This document shows, one piece after another, positions 8,476-16,978 of a stretch of DNA of 64,000 bases; the first letter of the stretch is position 1; every line of letters starts with the position of its first letter. The position numbers and the translations under genes were made by a program. Location of the stretch: NCBI GenBank assembly GCA_022845895.1, contig AP025573.1, positions 3,196,501-3,260,500 on the forward strand, read 5' to 3'. Under the pieces are notes generated by a model. It saw nothing but the letters and a program-made list of their open reading frames with translations, ran no database searches and was not told where the DNA came from. The stretch comes from Lachnospiraceae bacterium (lineage in GTDB: Bacteria > Bacillota > Clostridia > Lachnospirales > Lachnospiraceae).

Positions 8476-9811
8476 TACACTCCCTCGCAATCAGCGCATA
8501 CACGTCCTGGTATGACCGGCCGGACGCTCTGCTGAGCGCAGCCACGCTCTCATACTCAGGATACTTCCTGACGCCGGAGCCAACCGTGCACACTTTGACC
8601 CTGGCCTCACCGATGCTCGTCCGGACGGTCTCCACTGTTCTGGCAAGCACGCTGCGCTCCATTCTCTGTCTACGTATTCCGATAGTTGTCGTCTCTTCAA
8701 ACACAATCTGTTCCAGCTTTGTGATATCTTCTTCCGTGCATATGAGATTGAGCTGGTATGCCGGGCGGTTCTTCTTCATATAGACCGGCATATAGTTCAC
8801 GTCTCTGGCTCCTTCTTCCATGAGCCGTTCCATCACATATCCGAGCGCTTCCCCGGTGCAGTCGTCAATATTCGTCTCCAGTTTCCAGATACAGTCCGTA
8901 TCATTGGATGTGCCTGCTCCCTCTATCAGCATCGCCCTCAGGATGCCCGGGTGGTCATACTCACGTTTACCCGCGCCCATCCCAATCTTCTTGACCGTAA
9001 AGGAGGCCGGAAGCCTCTCCGATGTCCGCACGGCCGCGGCTATGGCTGCTCCTGTGGGGGTCACGAACTCTCCCTGGCTCTGCGTCAGGCAAAGCTTCAG
9101 GCCGTATGCCTCCACGATATTGGACACCGCCGGAACCGGTACGGGAAGCACACCGTGCTGGCAGCGGATCGTTCCGCATCCTTCGTAGAGCACCGGCACG
9201 ATGCATTCCTGGACGCCAAGATTATCCAGGCATACGGCGGCAGATATGATATCTACGATAGAGTCTACTGCCCCCACCTCGTGAAAATGCACCTGATCTG
9301 CCGGCACTCCGTGCGCCTTCGCCTCTGCATCCGCCAGAATCCGGAATATCTTTTCCGCCAGCGCCTTTGCACCGTCCGTCATCTGGGCATGGCCGATGAT
9401 ATGCAGGATCTCTTCAAGGCCCCTGTGGACATGTGCATGGCTTCGTCCGGCACCGGGGCCATGTGCCTGCGGGTGCAGATGGCCATGGCCTTCCCCGCGG
9501 GCATGTCCGTGTACATGTCCGTGTCCGTGTGTTTCTTCATGTACATGTTCATGGCCGTGCAGATAGCTCATGTCATGGTCATGATTCTCATATGCATCCT
9601 CCAGGATGACGTCAAAATCGCAGACGTCCAGCCCCGCTTTCTTTACCCTTCTGACCTTCGTCCGGAAGCCTCCGACCGGCAGGCTTTCCAGCACCTGTTC
9701 CAGCACTTCCTCATCTGCTCCAAGATCAAGCAGCGCAGCCACCGTCATGTCGCCGCTGATACCTGAACAGCATTCCAGATATAATGTCTTACTCGTTTGG
9801 CTGCTCATCAT
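8459..9811 (-). CDS. larC: LarC, nickel insertion protein (single uninterrupted frame)
   Basis: LarC is the CTP-dependent cyclometallase that inserts Ni into the pincer cofactor. The N-terminal TLYLECCSGISGDMTVAALL is the family signature. A His-rich insert of roughly 50 residues (HDHD, HGHEHVHEETHGHGHV and more) is a probable nickel store. The C-terminal half has KLETNIDDCTGEALGYVMERL and RPAYQLNLIC. In Lactobacillus plantarum larC1/larC2 are joined by programmed frameshifting; here they are one frame of about 450 residues. The start is ATG 9811 or 9808, inside the end of larB; the upstream in-frame extension overlaps larB further and is unlikely. Confidence 0.93.
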   Translation of the reverse strand: MMSSQTSKTLYLECCSGISGDMTVAALLDLGADEEVLEQVLESLPVGGFRTKVRRVKKAGLDVCDFDVILEDAYENHDHDMSYLHGHEHVHEETHGHGHVHGHARGEGHGHLHPQAHGPGAGRSHAHVHRGLEEILHIIGHAQMTDGAKALAEKIFRILADAEAKAHGVPADQVHFHEVGAVDSIVDIISAAVCLDNLGVQECIVPVLYEGCGTIRCQHGVLPVPVPAVSNIVEAYGLKLCLTQSQGEFVTPTGAAIAAAVRTSERLPASFTVKKIGMGAGKREYDHPGILRAMLIEGAGTSNDTDCIWKLETNIDDCTGEALGYVMERLMEEGARDVNYMPVYMKKNRPAYQLNLICTEEDITKLEQIVFEETTTIGIRRQRMERSVLARTVETVRTSIGEARVKVCTVGSGVRKYPEYESVAALSRASGRSYQDVYALIARECNDSGQ

Positions 9812-10553
9812 GCCGTACCCCCAGTCTGTTAATCTGCGCCGCGATATAGCCGGCGCCGTAACCATTGTCTATATTTACCACAGCGATTCCATTTGCACAG
9901 GAATTAATCATCGTCAGCAGAGCTGACAGCCCCTTGAAGTTAGCTCCATAGCCGACGGAAGTCGGCACCGCGATTACCGGCTTGTCTACAAGCCCGCCTA
10001 TGACGCTTGCCAGCGCACCTTCCATCCCCGCTGCCGCTACGATACAGTTGGCACTCTGTATCGTCTCCAGGCTTGCAAGCAGACGGTGAAGCCCGCTGAC
10101 TCCTACATCATAGATACGCTCTACCCTGCCCCCGAAATATTCGGCCGCCTGTGCCGCCTCTTCCGCCACCGGAATATCCGCGGTCCCGGCCGTACAGACG
10201 GCAATCTTTCCCCTTCGCCGCTTCCCTTCCTTCTCTGCCTTCAGAATATGGGAGACCGGATCATATGTAATCTCCGGTATGCGCCCTCTTACAAGCTCGT
10301 ATTGCGCTTCAGAAGCTCTCGTCCCGAACACCTCTCCGTTCTCTTTATACAGCGTTTCATAAATATCGAGCAGATGTTCATCTGCCTTGCCGCTGCAGAA
10401 CACGACTTCCGGAAATCCAGAACGTATCTCCCTGTGGGTGTCAAGTCTGGCATAGCCCATATCTACAAACGGTTTGCGGCGGAGATAACCCTCTGCCTCC
10501 TCTACCGTCATAACTCCCTCCCTGACCTTCTCCAGTATCTCATGTGTCTCCAT
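9789..10553 (-). CDS. larB: LarB, nicotinate dinucleotide carboxylase/hydrolase
   Basis: LarB carboxylates nicotinic acid adenine dinucleotide at C5 and releases AMP, the first step of the nickel-pincer cofactor. The C-terminal PurE-like domain is clear: AVCTAGTADIPVAEEAAQ, VAAAGMEGALASVIGGLV, KPVIAVPTSVGYGANFKG and NIDNGYGAGYIAAQI. The N-terminal 90 residues (VEEAEGYLRRKPF, DTHREIRSGFPEVVFCSGK) match the usual LarB start. At 254 residues it is the normal length. It follows the ATPase gene by 3 bases and overlaps larC. Confidence 0.94.
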   Translation of the reverse strand: METHEILEKVREGVMTVEEAEGYLRRKPFVDMGYARLDTHREIRSGFPEVVFCSGKADEHLLDIYETLYKENGEVFGTRASEAQYELVRGRIPEITYDPVSHILKAEKEGKRRRGKIAVCTAGTADIPVAEEAAQAAEYFGGRVERIYDVGVSGLHRLLASLETIQSANCIVAAAGMEGALASVIGGLVDKPVIAVPTSVGYGANFKGLSALLTMINSCANGIAVVNIDNGYGAGYIAAQINRLGVRHDEQPNE

Positions 10554-10556
10554 CCA

Positions 10557-11309
10557 TCAGACTCCTTTCATAAAACGGAAAGAAAGGGGCAGTTCCAGCC
10601 CGTGTGCCACAAGCAGCTCCTCATCTCTCAGTATCTCTTCTGTCTCTCCGTCCCGGATGACCGCTCCTTCGGACAGAAGGACCGTCCTTTTGCACGTATC
10701 ATAGATAAAGTCCAGATCGTGGGAGGCAGTCAGCCTCGTTCCGGGCAGACTGTTTAATATATGTATCAGATTTCTCCGGTTCCCCGGGTCAAGCGCAGCC
10801 GACGGCTCGTCCATAAGCAGCAGCTCTGCCCCCATAGAAAGTACCGAAGCGATGGCAGCCAGCTTCTTCTGCCCGCCGGACAGACGGTAGATATGCCGGT
10901 CCTTCAGATTCTCGATGCCGGTCTGCCTGAGTGCCTCAAGCGTCCGCTCTTCCACTTCCGTGCCGCTCATCCCATAATTTCTCGGGGCAAAGGCCACGTC
11001 CTCGTATACCGTATTCATGAACAGCTGGCTGTCGGAATCCTGGAACACATAGCCTGCTTTCCTGCGTATAGAGGACAGGTTCTCCTTAACCACATCCATG
11101 CCGCACACCTGCACCGTTCCTACGTAGCCGGGCAGCAGCCCTACGAGTATCTTCAGCAGCGTAGACTTCCCTGCTCCGTTGGCACCGATGACACCGACAG
11201 ATTCTCCGTCTTCCACAGAAAAGGCTGCATCTTTCAGGACAGGCGCCGCCTGTCCTCTGTCCCTGCTCCCGTACCGGAAGGTAAGCCCATCTATCACGAT
11301 CTTATTCAC
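10557..11309 (-). CDS. larO: Energy-coupling ATPase of Ni/Co importer (LarO/CbiO type)
   Basis: Cytoplasmic ATPase of an energy-coupling-factor nickel/cobalt importer. Visible motifs are Walker A IGANGAGKSTLL, Q-loop YVFQDSDSQLF, signature LSGGQKKLAAIA, Walker B LLLMDEPSAALD and the switch His in LTASHDLDF. The start is assigned to GTG 11309 (VNKIVIDGL) with AAGGAAGAG before it, because the longer frame overlaps larQ. It lies 19 bases after larQ and 3 before larB. Nickel rather than cobalt is inferred from the lar neighbours. Confidence 0.88.
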   Translation of the reverse strand: MNKIVIDGLTFRYGSRDRGQAAPVLKDAAFSVEDGESVGVIGANGAGKSTLLKILVGLLPGYVGTVQVCGMDVVKENLSSIRRKAGYVFQDSDSQLFMNTVYEDVAFAPRNYGMSGTEVEERTLEALRQTGIENLKDRHIYRLSGGQKKLAAIASVLSMGAELLLMDEPSAALDPGNRRNLIHILNSLPGTRLTASHDLDFIYDTCKRTVLLSEGAVIRDGETEEILRDEELLVAHGLELPLSFRFMKGV

Positions 11310-11328
11310 ATCTCTTCCTTCTTTCCTG

Positions 11329-12132
11329 TTATATTCCAAGCATGCGGCCCGCCGTCTCAAATAACGGGAATATGCGCAGGCCAGCCAGGGCCGCGCACCA
11401 GATTACGGCATACCGTATGCTCTTCCCACAGCCTCTTTCCATTCCCTTAAGACTGTATTCCCCTGTAAATCCTCTAAGAGCCATACTCTCATATACAGCC
11501 TGGGCCCTGTCCATGCTCCTCAGAAGCATCTGGCCGGCCAGCGTCCCCCATACTTTACAGCGGATTCCCTTCTCGTCCGGCGCCCGCAGAGAATATGCCT
11601 CCGTAACCCTCTGTGCCTCCTTCAGCATCAGTATGATGTACCGATAGATCAGCATGACAAGTGTCACGAGAATCTTCGGCACATGCAGCATACGAAGTGC
11701 ACAGCATATATTATCTATCGACGTGGTGGCAATGAGCAGATAAGAAGCGAACACGGCAAACATCGCTTTGAACACGAGTGTCAGCATCGAGACGACGCCC
11801 CCCGTGACCGGAATTCCTGCTATATGGAACAGCACAATCCGGTCAAAGAACGGATTCGCGATTCCAACAAGGCATACGACAAGGAGCACAGGCCGAAGCT
11901 GTACGAGCGCACGCCGGACCGGCAGTTCTCCGAGAATCATAAGAACGACCGGGTAGAGGCACATTCCGGCCAGGCCCGTCAGGTCATACTTGTCAAAGGA
12001 CACGGTAAGCGCTACATACGAGAGGGTCACGATGACCTTGGCAAGCGGATGAAGGCGGCACAATCCCGTATTCCGTTCCGCCATCTCATCCAGATAATGT
12101 ATGTCATGTATCGCCTGATTTATCTTACTCAT
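11329..12132 (-). CDS. larQ: Transmembrane component of Ni/Co importer (LarQ/CbiQ type)
   Basis: CbiQ-like T-component, 267 residues, with several hydrophobic segments (for example VIVTLSYVALTV and LVQLRPVLLVVCLVGIA). The coupling motif region is EAQRVTEAYSLRAP followed by SMDRAQAVYESMALRGF, which contacts the ATPase in ECF transporters. ATG 12132 (MSKINQAIHDI) is chosen as start; it overlaps the end of larMN by 8 bases, implying translational coupling. Confidence 0.87.
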   Translation of the reverse strand: MSKINQAIHDIHYLDEMAERNTGLCRLHPLAKVIVTLSYVALTVSFDKYDLTGLAGMCLYPVVLMILGELPVRRALVQLRPVLLVVCLVGIANPFFDRIVLFHIAGIPVTGGVVSMLTLVFKAMFAVFASYLLIATTSIDNICCALRMLHVPKILVTLVMLIYRYIILMLKEAQRVTEAYSLRAPDEKGIRCKVWGTLAGQMLLRSMDRAQAVYESMALRGFTGEYSLKGMERGCGKSIRYAVIWCAALAGLRIFPLFETAGRMLGI

Positions 12133-13132
12133 GCTTCTCTTTCTTTCTGAAGAACCGGAACGCATAGCACGCCAGCACACATATCAGTATGACGGCAGCC
12201 CCGCCGACGATACCTGACACAGATGTACCCGCCGCAGAGTCCGTATGGCGGAACATATAATCGGGCAGAAAGGCAGTGGCGCTCTGTATCTTTTCCGCCA
12301 GTATATGCACCTGCCCGGATGCCGCTAATTCCGTGGAGCCCGTTATTTTCTCAATGGACCATTCCAGGCCGTCGGGATATGCAGAAGCAAGCAGCGATAT
12401 GCCTCCGGCGGTAACTGCCGCAGCAGCCGTAAGCGCAAGCATCGTCTTCTTGAAGCTGAACCTCCCTGCCCGGCCTGCCCTTTGGCCCCTCTCTCCTGTC
12501 CAGATAAGTTCCGGCCTTGCCTCATACACAAATATAAGCACTGCTGCCGTGATTGCCCCTTCCACAAGCCCGATGGCAAGATGAATCGGCTGCATGGCTG
12601 CCGCAAACAGAGAAAAAGGAAGTTCGGTAACGCCGGACGCCAGCGTCTCAAGCGTCACGGAAAATGCGCCGAGCTGGAGAGTCACGACACACGCTGCCAC
12701 AGAAGCGAAGATAATCTTCCCCCGGCTGATTCCGTTCTTCATCATCTGCTTCCATATGAGGAATCCCCCTATGAAGCAGCCGTAAAACGCCATGTTCCAT
12801 ATGTTGCATCCAAGCGCCAGAAGCCCGCCGTCTGCAAACAGCAGGCACTGTATGAGCAGGACTCCTATCATAGTCAGAAATCCGGCGTAGGGCCCAAGTA
12901 TGGCGGTCAGAAGAACACCTCCGCACAGATGCCCTGAGGAACCTGTCCCCGGAATTGTAAAGTTGATCATCTGGGCGGCAAATACAAAAGCCCCCATCAC
13001 ACCCATTGCCGGGATTTTCTTCGGGTCATCCTCCAGCCTTACTTTTTTGATGGAAAAGCCCGCCGCCGCTGCGGAGCAGGCATACATCGTACCTGCTGCC
13101 GCAGGTGCTATCAATGCATCTGCCATATGCAT
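12125..13132 (-). CDS. larMN: Substrate-capture membrane protein of Ni/Co importer, M and N units fused
   Basis: A 335-residue fusion. Residues 1-210 are the CbiM-type metal-binding unit: the N-terminal MHMADAL carries the Met-His-x-x ATCUN-like nickel site, followed by INFTIPGTGSSGHLCGG, the hallmark of NikM/CbiM. The last 120 residues are a CbiN/NikN-like part with a membrane helix (KKTMLALTAAAAVTAGGI), an extracytoplasmic loop and a final helix before KKEKHE. It is the first transporter gene of the lar operon and has AGGAGG upstream. A terminator-like hairpin lies just before it. Confidence 0.9.
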   Translation of the reverse strand: MHMADALIAPAAAGTMYACSAAAAGFSIKKVRLEDDPKKIPAMGVMGAFVFAAQMINFTIPGTGSSGHLCGGVLLTAILGPYAGFLTMIGVLLIQCLLFADGGLLALGCNIWNMAFYGCFIGGFLIWKQMMKNGISRGKIIFASVAACVVTLQLGAFSVTLETLASGVTELPFSLFAAAMQPIHLAIGLVEGAITAAVLIFVYEARPELIWTGERGQRAGRAGRFSFKKTMLALTAAAAVTAGGISLLASAYPDGLEWSIEKITGSTELAASGQVHILAEKIQSATAFLPDYMFRHTDSAAGTSVSGIVGGAAVILICVLACYAFRFFRKKEKHE

Positions 13133-13160
13133 AATCTGTATCCTCCTAAATTATAAGTCT

Positions 13161-13213
13161 AAAAAAAGCCATGCAAATATAAGCTTCCTTGGGAAGCGTC
13201 ATACCTTCATGGC
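13161..13213 (-). terminator. Terminator-like hairpin just upstream of larMN
   Basis: On the minus strand GCCATG pairs with CATGGC (13213-13208 with 13173-13168). An inner GCTTCC/GGAAGC stem lies inside, and seven T follow (13167-13161). It sits 29 bases before the larMN start codon, inside the operon, which is the usual place for an attenuator. Confidence 0.6.
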
Positions 13214-13340
13214 ATTTCTCTCCATTATGTAATCATTCTCCTGCGGAATCCTTGTTCCGCCTTCTTACCGGGCATATGACCTGACCGTACAGATGCTGTC
13301 CGGCCTGGCCGGACGCCGCGGGCACTTGATGCCCGCCTTC
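13214..13340 (-). promoter_or_regulatory. Structured leader before larMN, possible metal-sensing attenuator
   Basis: Read on the minus strand from the DUF3842 stop, the leader contains tandem hairpins: GCGGGCA/TGCCCGC, GTCCGG/CCGGAC and GCGGAA/TTCCGC. The first and last are each introduced by TAAGAAGGCGG. With the terminator that follows, this looks like a switchable leader for a nickel importer. I could not match it confidently to a known riboswitch class; the cobalamin-box pattern is not present. Confidence 0.35.
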
Positions 13341-13766
13341 TTAGATGCTCTGTCCAATCATATCTACGGCATCGTCCACGAGTTCGCTGAGCGTATACCC
13401 GCCTACGCCTGCCACATAGAACCCGCATGAATTAACCGGAATCAGCAGCTTCCTGGCATCGCTCCTGGCCACCGACTCCGCCATCACTGCCGTCACTTCT
13501 CCGAGAAGCGCGTCCGCTGCCAGTATCCCGATAGGCCCTACTATGTAATCCGCTTTCCTTGCATTCACCACGACCGGGTTCTCGCCTGTGGCAGCCTTAT
13601 CCGCGCCTGCTTTCAGCATGGCTGAGGTCGCGGCGCTGTTCGTGCCCACGGCAACAATCTCCGCCTGCACCTTCCCCTGCTTCTTCCAACGCTCTATAAA
13701 CAGGCTGCCCATGCGTCCTCCCTGTCCGTCTATGACTACGATAACCATCCCTTTGCCATTCTCCAT
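13341..13766 (-). CDS. DUF3842 family protein, first gene of the lar operon
   Basis: A 141-residue soluble protein whose start VIVVIDGQGGRMGSLFIERW is the DUF3842 signature. Further conserved text is VGTNSAATSAMLKAGAD, VVVNARKADYIVGPIGIL and INSCGF-like PVNSCGFYVAGVGGY. The N-terminal GQGGRMG resembles a nucleotide-binding glycine loop, but no activity is established that I know of. It lies 208 bases before larMN on the same strand, behind its own promoter, so a role linked to nickel or pincer-cofactor handling is inferred from context only. Confidence 0.75.
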   Translation of the reverse strand: MENGKGMVIVVIDGQGGRMGSLFIERWKKQGKVQAEIVAVGTNSAATSAMLKAGADKAATGENPVVVNARKADYIVGPIGILAADALLGEVTAVMAESVARSDARKLLIPVNSCGFYVAGVGGYTLSELVDDAVDMIGQSI

Positions 13767-13822
13767 ATCTTTACCCTTAATACCTTTCCAGACTTGCTCT
13801 CACTGGCAAGGCTGTTACTCTG

Positions 13823-13852
13823 AGTATACTAAAGTTCCGGTGCAGATGTCAA
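13823..13852 (-). promoter_or_regulatory. Predicted sigma-A promoter of the lar operon
   Basis: On the minus strand a perfect TTGACA (13852-13847), an 18-base spacer and TATACT (13828-13823) lie about 57 bases before the DUF3842 start. Confidence 0.65.
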
Positions 13853-13943
13853 TTTATTACGTTGCCATTCATGCTTAGTCTGCCATTTATAAGAAATTCT
13901 TTTATATCATGGTGATTCCTCCTTTATTTTTCTGTTCACATTA

Positions 13944-13974
13944 AGCGTACTCCCTGGAGAGAGCTCCAAGTCAA
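13944..13974 (-). promoter_or_regulatory. MerR-type promoter with 19-base spacer
   Basis: On the minus strand TTGACT (13974-13969) is followed by a 19-base spacer holding an imperfect dyad (CTTGGAG against CTCCAGG) and then TACGCT. This is the over-long spacer arrangement of MerR-regulated promoters such as zntA. Just downstream, AAAGGAGG precedes a two-codon reading frame (ATG ATA TAA) before the main lar promoter. The cognate MerR is not known. Confidence 0.45.
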
Positions 13975-14113
13975 CAATTTTTTCACAATCCGTAGTAAAA
14001 TGTAATAGTTAATTCTTGATTCACCATCCACCTTTTTTCTCCCCTTGCCCATATCCTTCCTTTATTATAAAATGATTGTAGCTTTAGAATCATCGAAAAA
14101 TGGAGGAGTTTAT

Positions 14114-15424
14114 ATGGACATGCAGATAACAGAGGAACTGTTTACATTTATAGAGAAAAGCCCGAGCCCTTACCATGCCGTACGAACTGCCGCGGAAATG
14201 CTCACGGCCATGGGGTATAAGCGGCTCGAGGAACATCAGGCATGGGAATTGGATAGAGGAGGGCGCTACTATGTCACACGGAACCTGTCTTCTGTCATCG
14301 CGTTCCGGATTCCAGAAGAGATACGCGGGGGCTTCCATATCGTAGCCAGCCACAGCGACTCGCCCTCTTTCAAGATTAAGGAGAACCCGGAGATCGCATC
14401 CGAACAGAAATATATCCGGCTTAACGTAGAGAAATACGGCGGCATGCTGATGTCCGCCTGGCTGGACCGCCCTCTGTCAGCGGCAGGGCGCCTGCTTGTT
14501 CGAAACGGCGACGGCGTTACCACCCGCCTGGTCAATGTGGACCGGGACCTTCTCCTTATACCGAATCTCGCAATCCACATGAACCGCGAAGTGAACGACG
14601 GCTACAAGTATAATCCACAGACCGATCTGCTGCCTTTGTACGGCGACTTTTCATCAAGAGATTCTTTTATGCAGCTAATAGCTGAGACGGCCGGTGTCCA
14701 GGCAGCCGACATCCTCGGCAGCGACCTGTTCCTGTACAATCGTATGCCGGGAACTGTCTGGGGCGCCGACAACGCGTTCATCTCCTGCGGAAGGCTTGAC
14801 GACCTGCAGTGCGCGTTCGGCTCTCTGAAAGGTTTTACAGCCTCCAAAGAGTCTCCATCCGTACCCGTCTTCTGCATGCTCGATAACGAAGAAGTCGGAA
14901 GTACGAGCAAGCAGGGGGCCGCCTCCACATTTATCAGAGATACGCTCAGACGTATCTGCATCACTCTAGGCAATAGCGAGGAGACCTATCATACGATGAT
15001 GGCTTCCAGCTTCATGGTATCGGCGGACAATGCCCATGCGGTGCACCCGAACCAGCCGGGCAAGACCGACGAGACGAACCGGCCTTATATGAACGAGGGC
15101 ATCGTCATAAAGTACAGCGCCAACCAGAAATATACGACAGACGCCGTGTCTGCCGCTATATTCAAGTCTGTCTGCCAAAAGGCCAAGGTCCCGTACCAGA
15201 CCTTCCTGAACCGTTCCGATATGACGGGAGGCTCCACCCTGGGCAATATCGCCAACACGCAGACGGCTATGAACACCGTGGATATCGGGCTGGCACAGCT
15301 GGCGATGCATTCGCCGTATGAGACAGCCGGTGTCAGGGACACCGGTTATCTGCTCCGCGCATCCAGGACCTTTTATGAAAGCCTGATACAATGTAAGGAG
15401 GACGGCAGCTACCGCATTGACTGA
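14114..15424 (+). CDS. M18-family metallo-aminopeptidase
   Basis: Cytosolic dizinc aminopeptidase of the aspartyl-aminopeptidase family, 436 residues from ATG 14114 (MDMQITEELF), which has GGAGGAG upstream. The metal and catalytic residues are visible in VASHSDSPSFKIKE, GRLDDLQ, MLDNEEVGS, MVSADNAHAVHPN and SDMTGGSTLGNI. The length is normal for bacterial ApeB-type enzymes. It stands alone, divergent from the lar operon and convergent with the ABC-2 permease gene. Confidence 0.93.
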   Translation: MDMQITEELFTFIEKSPSPYHAVRTAAEMLTAMGYKRLEEHQAWELDRGGRYYVTRNLSSVIAFRIPEEIRGGFHIVASHSDSPSFKIKENPEIASEQKYIRLNVEKYGGMLMSAWLDRPLSAAGRLLVRNGDGVTTRLVNVDRDLLLIPNLAIHMNREVNDGYKYNPQTDLLPLYGDFSSRDSFMQLIAETAGVQAADILGSDLFLYNRMPGTVWGADNAFISCGRLDDLQCAFGSLKGFTASKESPSVPVFCMLDNEEVGSTSKQGAASTFIRDTLRRICITLGNSEETYHTMMASSFMVSADNAHAVHPNQPGKTDETNRPYMNEGIVIKYSANQKYTTDAVSAAIFKSVCQKAKVPYQTFLNRSDMTGGSTLGNIANTQTAMNTVDIGLAQLAMHSPYETAGVRDTGYLLRASRTFYESLIQCKEDGSYRID

Positions 15425-15441
15425 TTATGCACACGTAAGCA

Positions 15442-16185
15442 CTATTCCCATTTAAAACATTTTACGGAAATGGTGATGCAGACAAGGGCAAGAACCGACA
15501 TTATGACGGCCGGGGCGAGTATGCGATTGGCCTCTAATCCCAGAGTTGCAGCTTTCAACAGCTTTATTCCCTGTGTCAGCGGCAGGACGTCCGCCACCTT
15601 TTGAAGTGCCGGCGGCATGACCTCGTATGGCAGCGTCGCCCCGGAAAATATGAGCATAGGGAAGTATAATATGCTGGCGATCACCCCCGCCATCTTCGTA
15701 TTGGGAGCGATGCCGCCGACCATCATGCCAATGCTGAATATGGACACGGTTACGAGGACATATCCCCCCAGAAAGAGCAGGAACGAACCGCGCAGCCGGC
15801 ATGCAAAGAGAAGGGCCGCACACAGGTACAGAAGCAGCAGGGAGACGACCGCATACAGCGCATAGACAGTCACCTGCACCGCCAAAAGCATGGACGGGCT
15901 GACGGGCGATACTTTATACCGCTTCAGGATACCTTTGCCGCGGTAATCCGAGATGACCAGCGGCAGTCCCATGACTCCTCCCGCACATATAGATATGGTG
16001 GCAAGTGCACCAAAGGACTGTTCCATGAACGTATATTCCGCCCCGTCAAAGGCCGGCTTGTCCCCATATATAATCCCAAGGATAATGAGCACGGCCAGCG
16101 GGACGCAGATAGCAAATATGAACATATCCATACCCCGAAGCGACAATTTCAGCTCTGTTTTTAACATTGTCCTAAACGTTTTCAT
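15442..16185 (-). CDS. ABC-2 type exporter permease
   Basis: Integral membrane protein of 247 residues with about six hydrophobic helices, starting at MKTFRTMLKTELKL (ATG 16185, AGGAGG upstream). It has the ABC-2 family pattern: a cytoplasmic N-terminus, a first helix (MFIFAICVPLAVLIIL), an extracellular loop, and the YFPMLIFSGATLPYEVMP segment before the last helices. Its start overlaps the end of the ATPase gene by 14 bases, so the two form one efflux pump. Substrate unknown; the upstream MerR regulator suggests a drug or peptide. Confidence 0.87.
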   Translation of the reverse strand: MKTFRTMLKTELKLSLRGMDMFIFAICVPLAVLIILGIIYGDKPAFDGAEYTFMEQSFGALATISICAGGVMGLPLVISDYRGKGILKRYKVSPVSPSMLLAVQVTVYALYAVVSLLLLYLCAALLFACRLRGSFLLFLGGYVLVTVSIFSIGMMVGGIAPNTKMAGVIASILYFPMLIFSGATLPYEVMPPALQKVADVLPLTQGIKLLKAATLGLEANRILAPAVIMSVLALVCITISVKCFKWE

Positions 16186-16906
16186 CTTCCTGTCCCTCCT
16201 CTTCCGTGTACCAAAGGTAAGCGTCCTCGAATTTTTCATAAGGGCTTCCTTCTATTGCTTCTGAAACCGTGCCATAAAACACGATACTTCCCTTCTTTAA
16301 TATACAGATCTGATCGCACAAGGCTTCCACTTCGTCCATAAAATGGGAGGTCAGAAAAATAGTCATCCCCTTCCCCTTCAATCCTTCCAGGATCTTCCAA
16401 ACTTCCCTGCGCGCTTTTGCGTCCAGTCCGGTTGTCAGTTCATCCAGAAATACGACTTCCGGATCCGGCATAAGTGCAAGGACGATAAACAGACGCTGCC
16501 GTTGCCCTCCGGACAAGTCACGGACAAGGCTCTTCTGCTTGTCTGCTATGCCGAACCGTTTCAGCAGGACGGACGGATCGGCGGCACTCCTGTACAGCGA
16601 AGCGGTAACCTCGCATAGTTCGGACACCGTGATATTGTCCTGATAATTCGTCTCCTGAAACTGGACGCCCACCTTTTGGAACAACTCTTTACGATCTTCC
16701 TGAGGGTGCATCCCAAGTATGGATATGCAACCGCGGTCCGCCTTCTTTGTACCCAGGATGCACTCGATCGTAGTGCTTTTCCCCGCACCGTTAGCACCGA
16801 GCAGGCCAAAGACCATACCCCGTGCCACCGACAGGCTTATGTTGTCTGCGGCAGGAAGCTTGCCGTAATATTTCGCAAGCTGCCCCACCTTAATCACTTC
16901 ATTCAT
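16172..16906 (-). CDS. ABC exporter ATP-binding protein
   Basis: A 244-residue ATPase with Walker A GANGAGKSTTIE, Q-loop VQFQETNYQDN, signature LSGGQRQRLFIVLAL, Walker B EVVFLDELTTGLD and switch His LTSHFMDE. Walker B carries E-L instead of the common E-P-T. The start ATG 16906 (MNEVIKVGQLAKYYG) has AAGGAGGAG directly before it. It precedes the ABC-2 permease and follows the tandem MerR gene on the same strand, 72 bases away. Confidence 0.9.
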   Translation of the reverse strand: MNEVIKVGQLAKYYGKLPAADNISLSVARGMVFGLLGANGAGKSTTIECILGTKKADRGCISILGMHPQEDRKELFQKVGVQFQETNYQDNITVSELCEVTASLYRSAADPSVLLKRFGIADKQKSLVRDLSGGQRQRLFIVLALMPDPEVVFLDELTTGLDAKARREVWKILEGLKGKGMTIFLTSHFMDEVEALCDQICILKKGSIVFYGTVSEAIEGSPYEKFEDAYLWYTEEEGQEDENV

Positions 16907-16978
16907 AGTTTCTCCTCCTTTTCTTATCAGACACAAAGAGGATACCATTGATATAAACATTGGTGGGTAAATGGAAGG

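Noticed and set aside
9606-9926. Separate larC1 and larC2 with programmed frameshift
   Set aside because: The larC frame is continuous from the N-terminal signature through the His-rich part to the C-terminal half, so no frameshift is needed here.
13133-13340. Cobalamin riboswitch before the CbiM-like gene
   Set aside because: I looked for the B12-box GCCACTG pattern and the usual core and did not see them; the lar context also favours nickel over cobalt.
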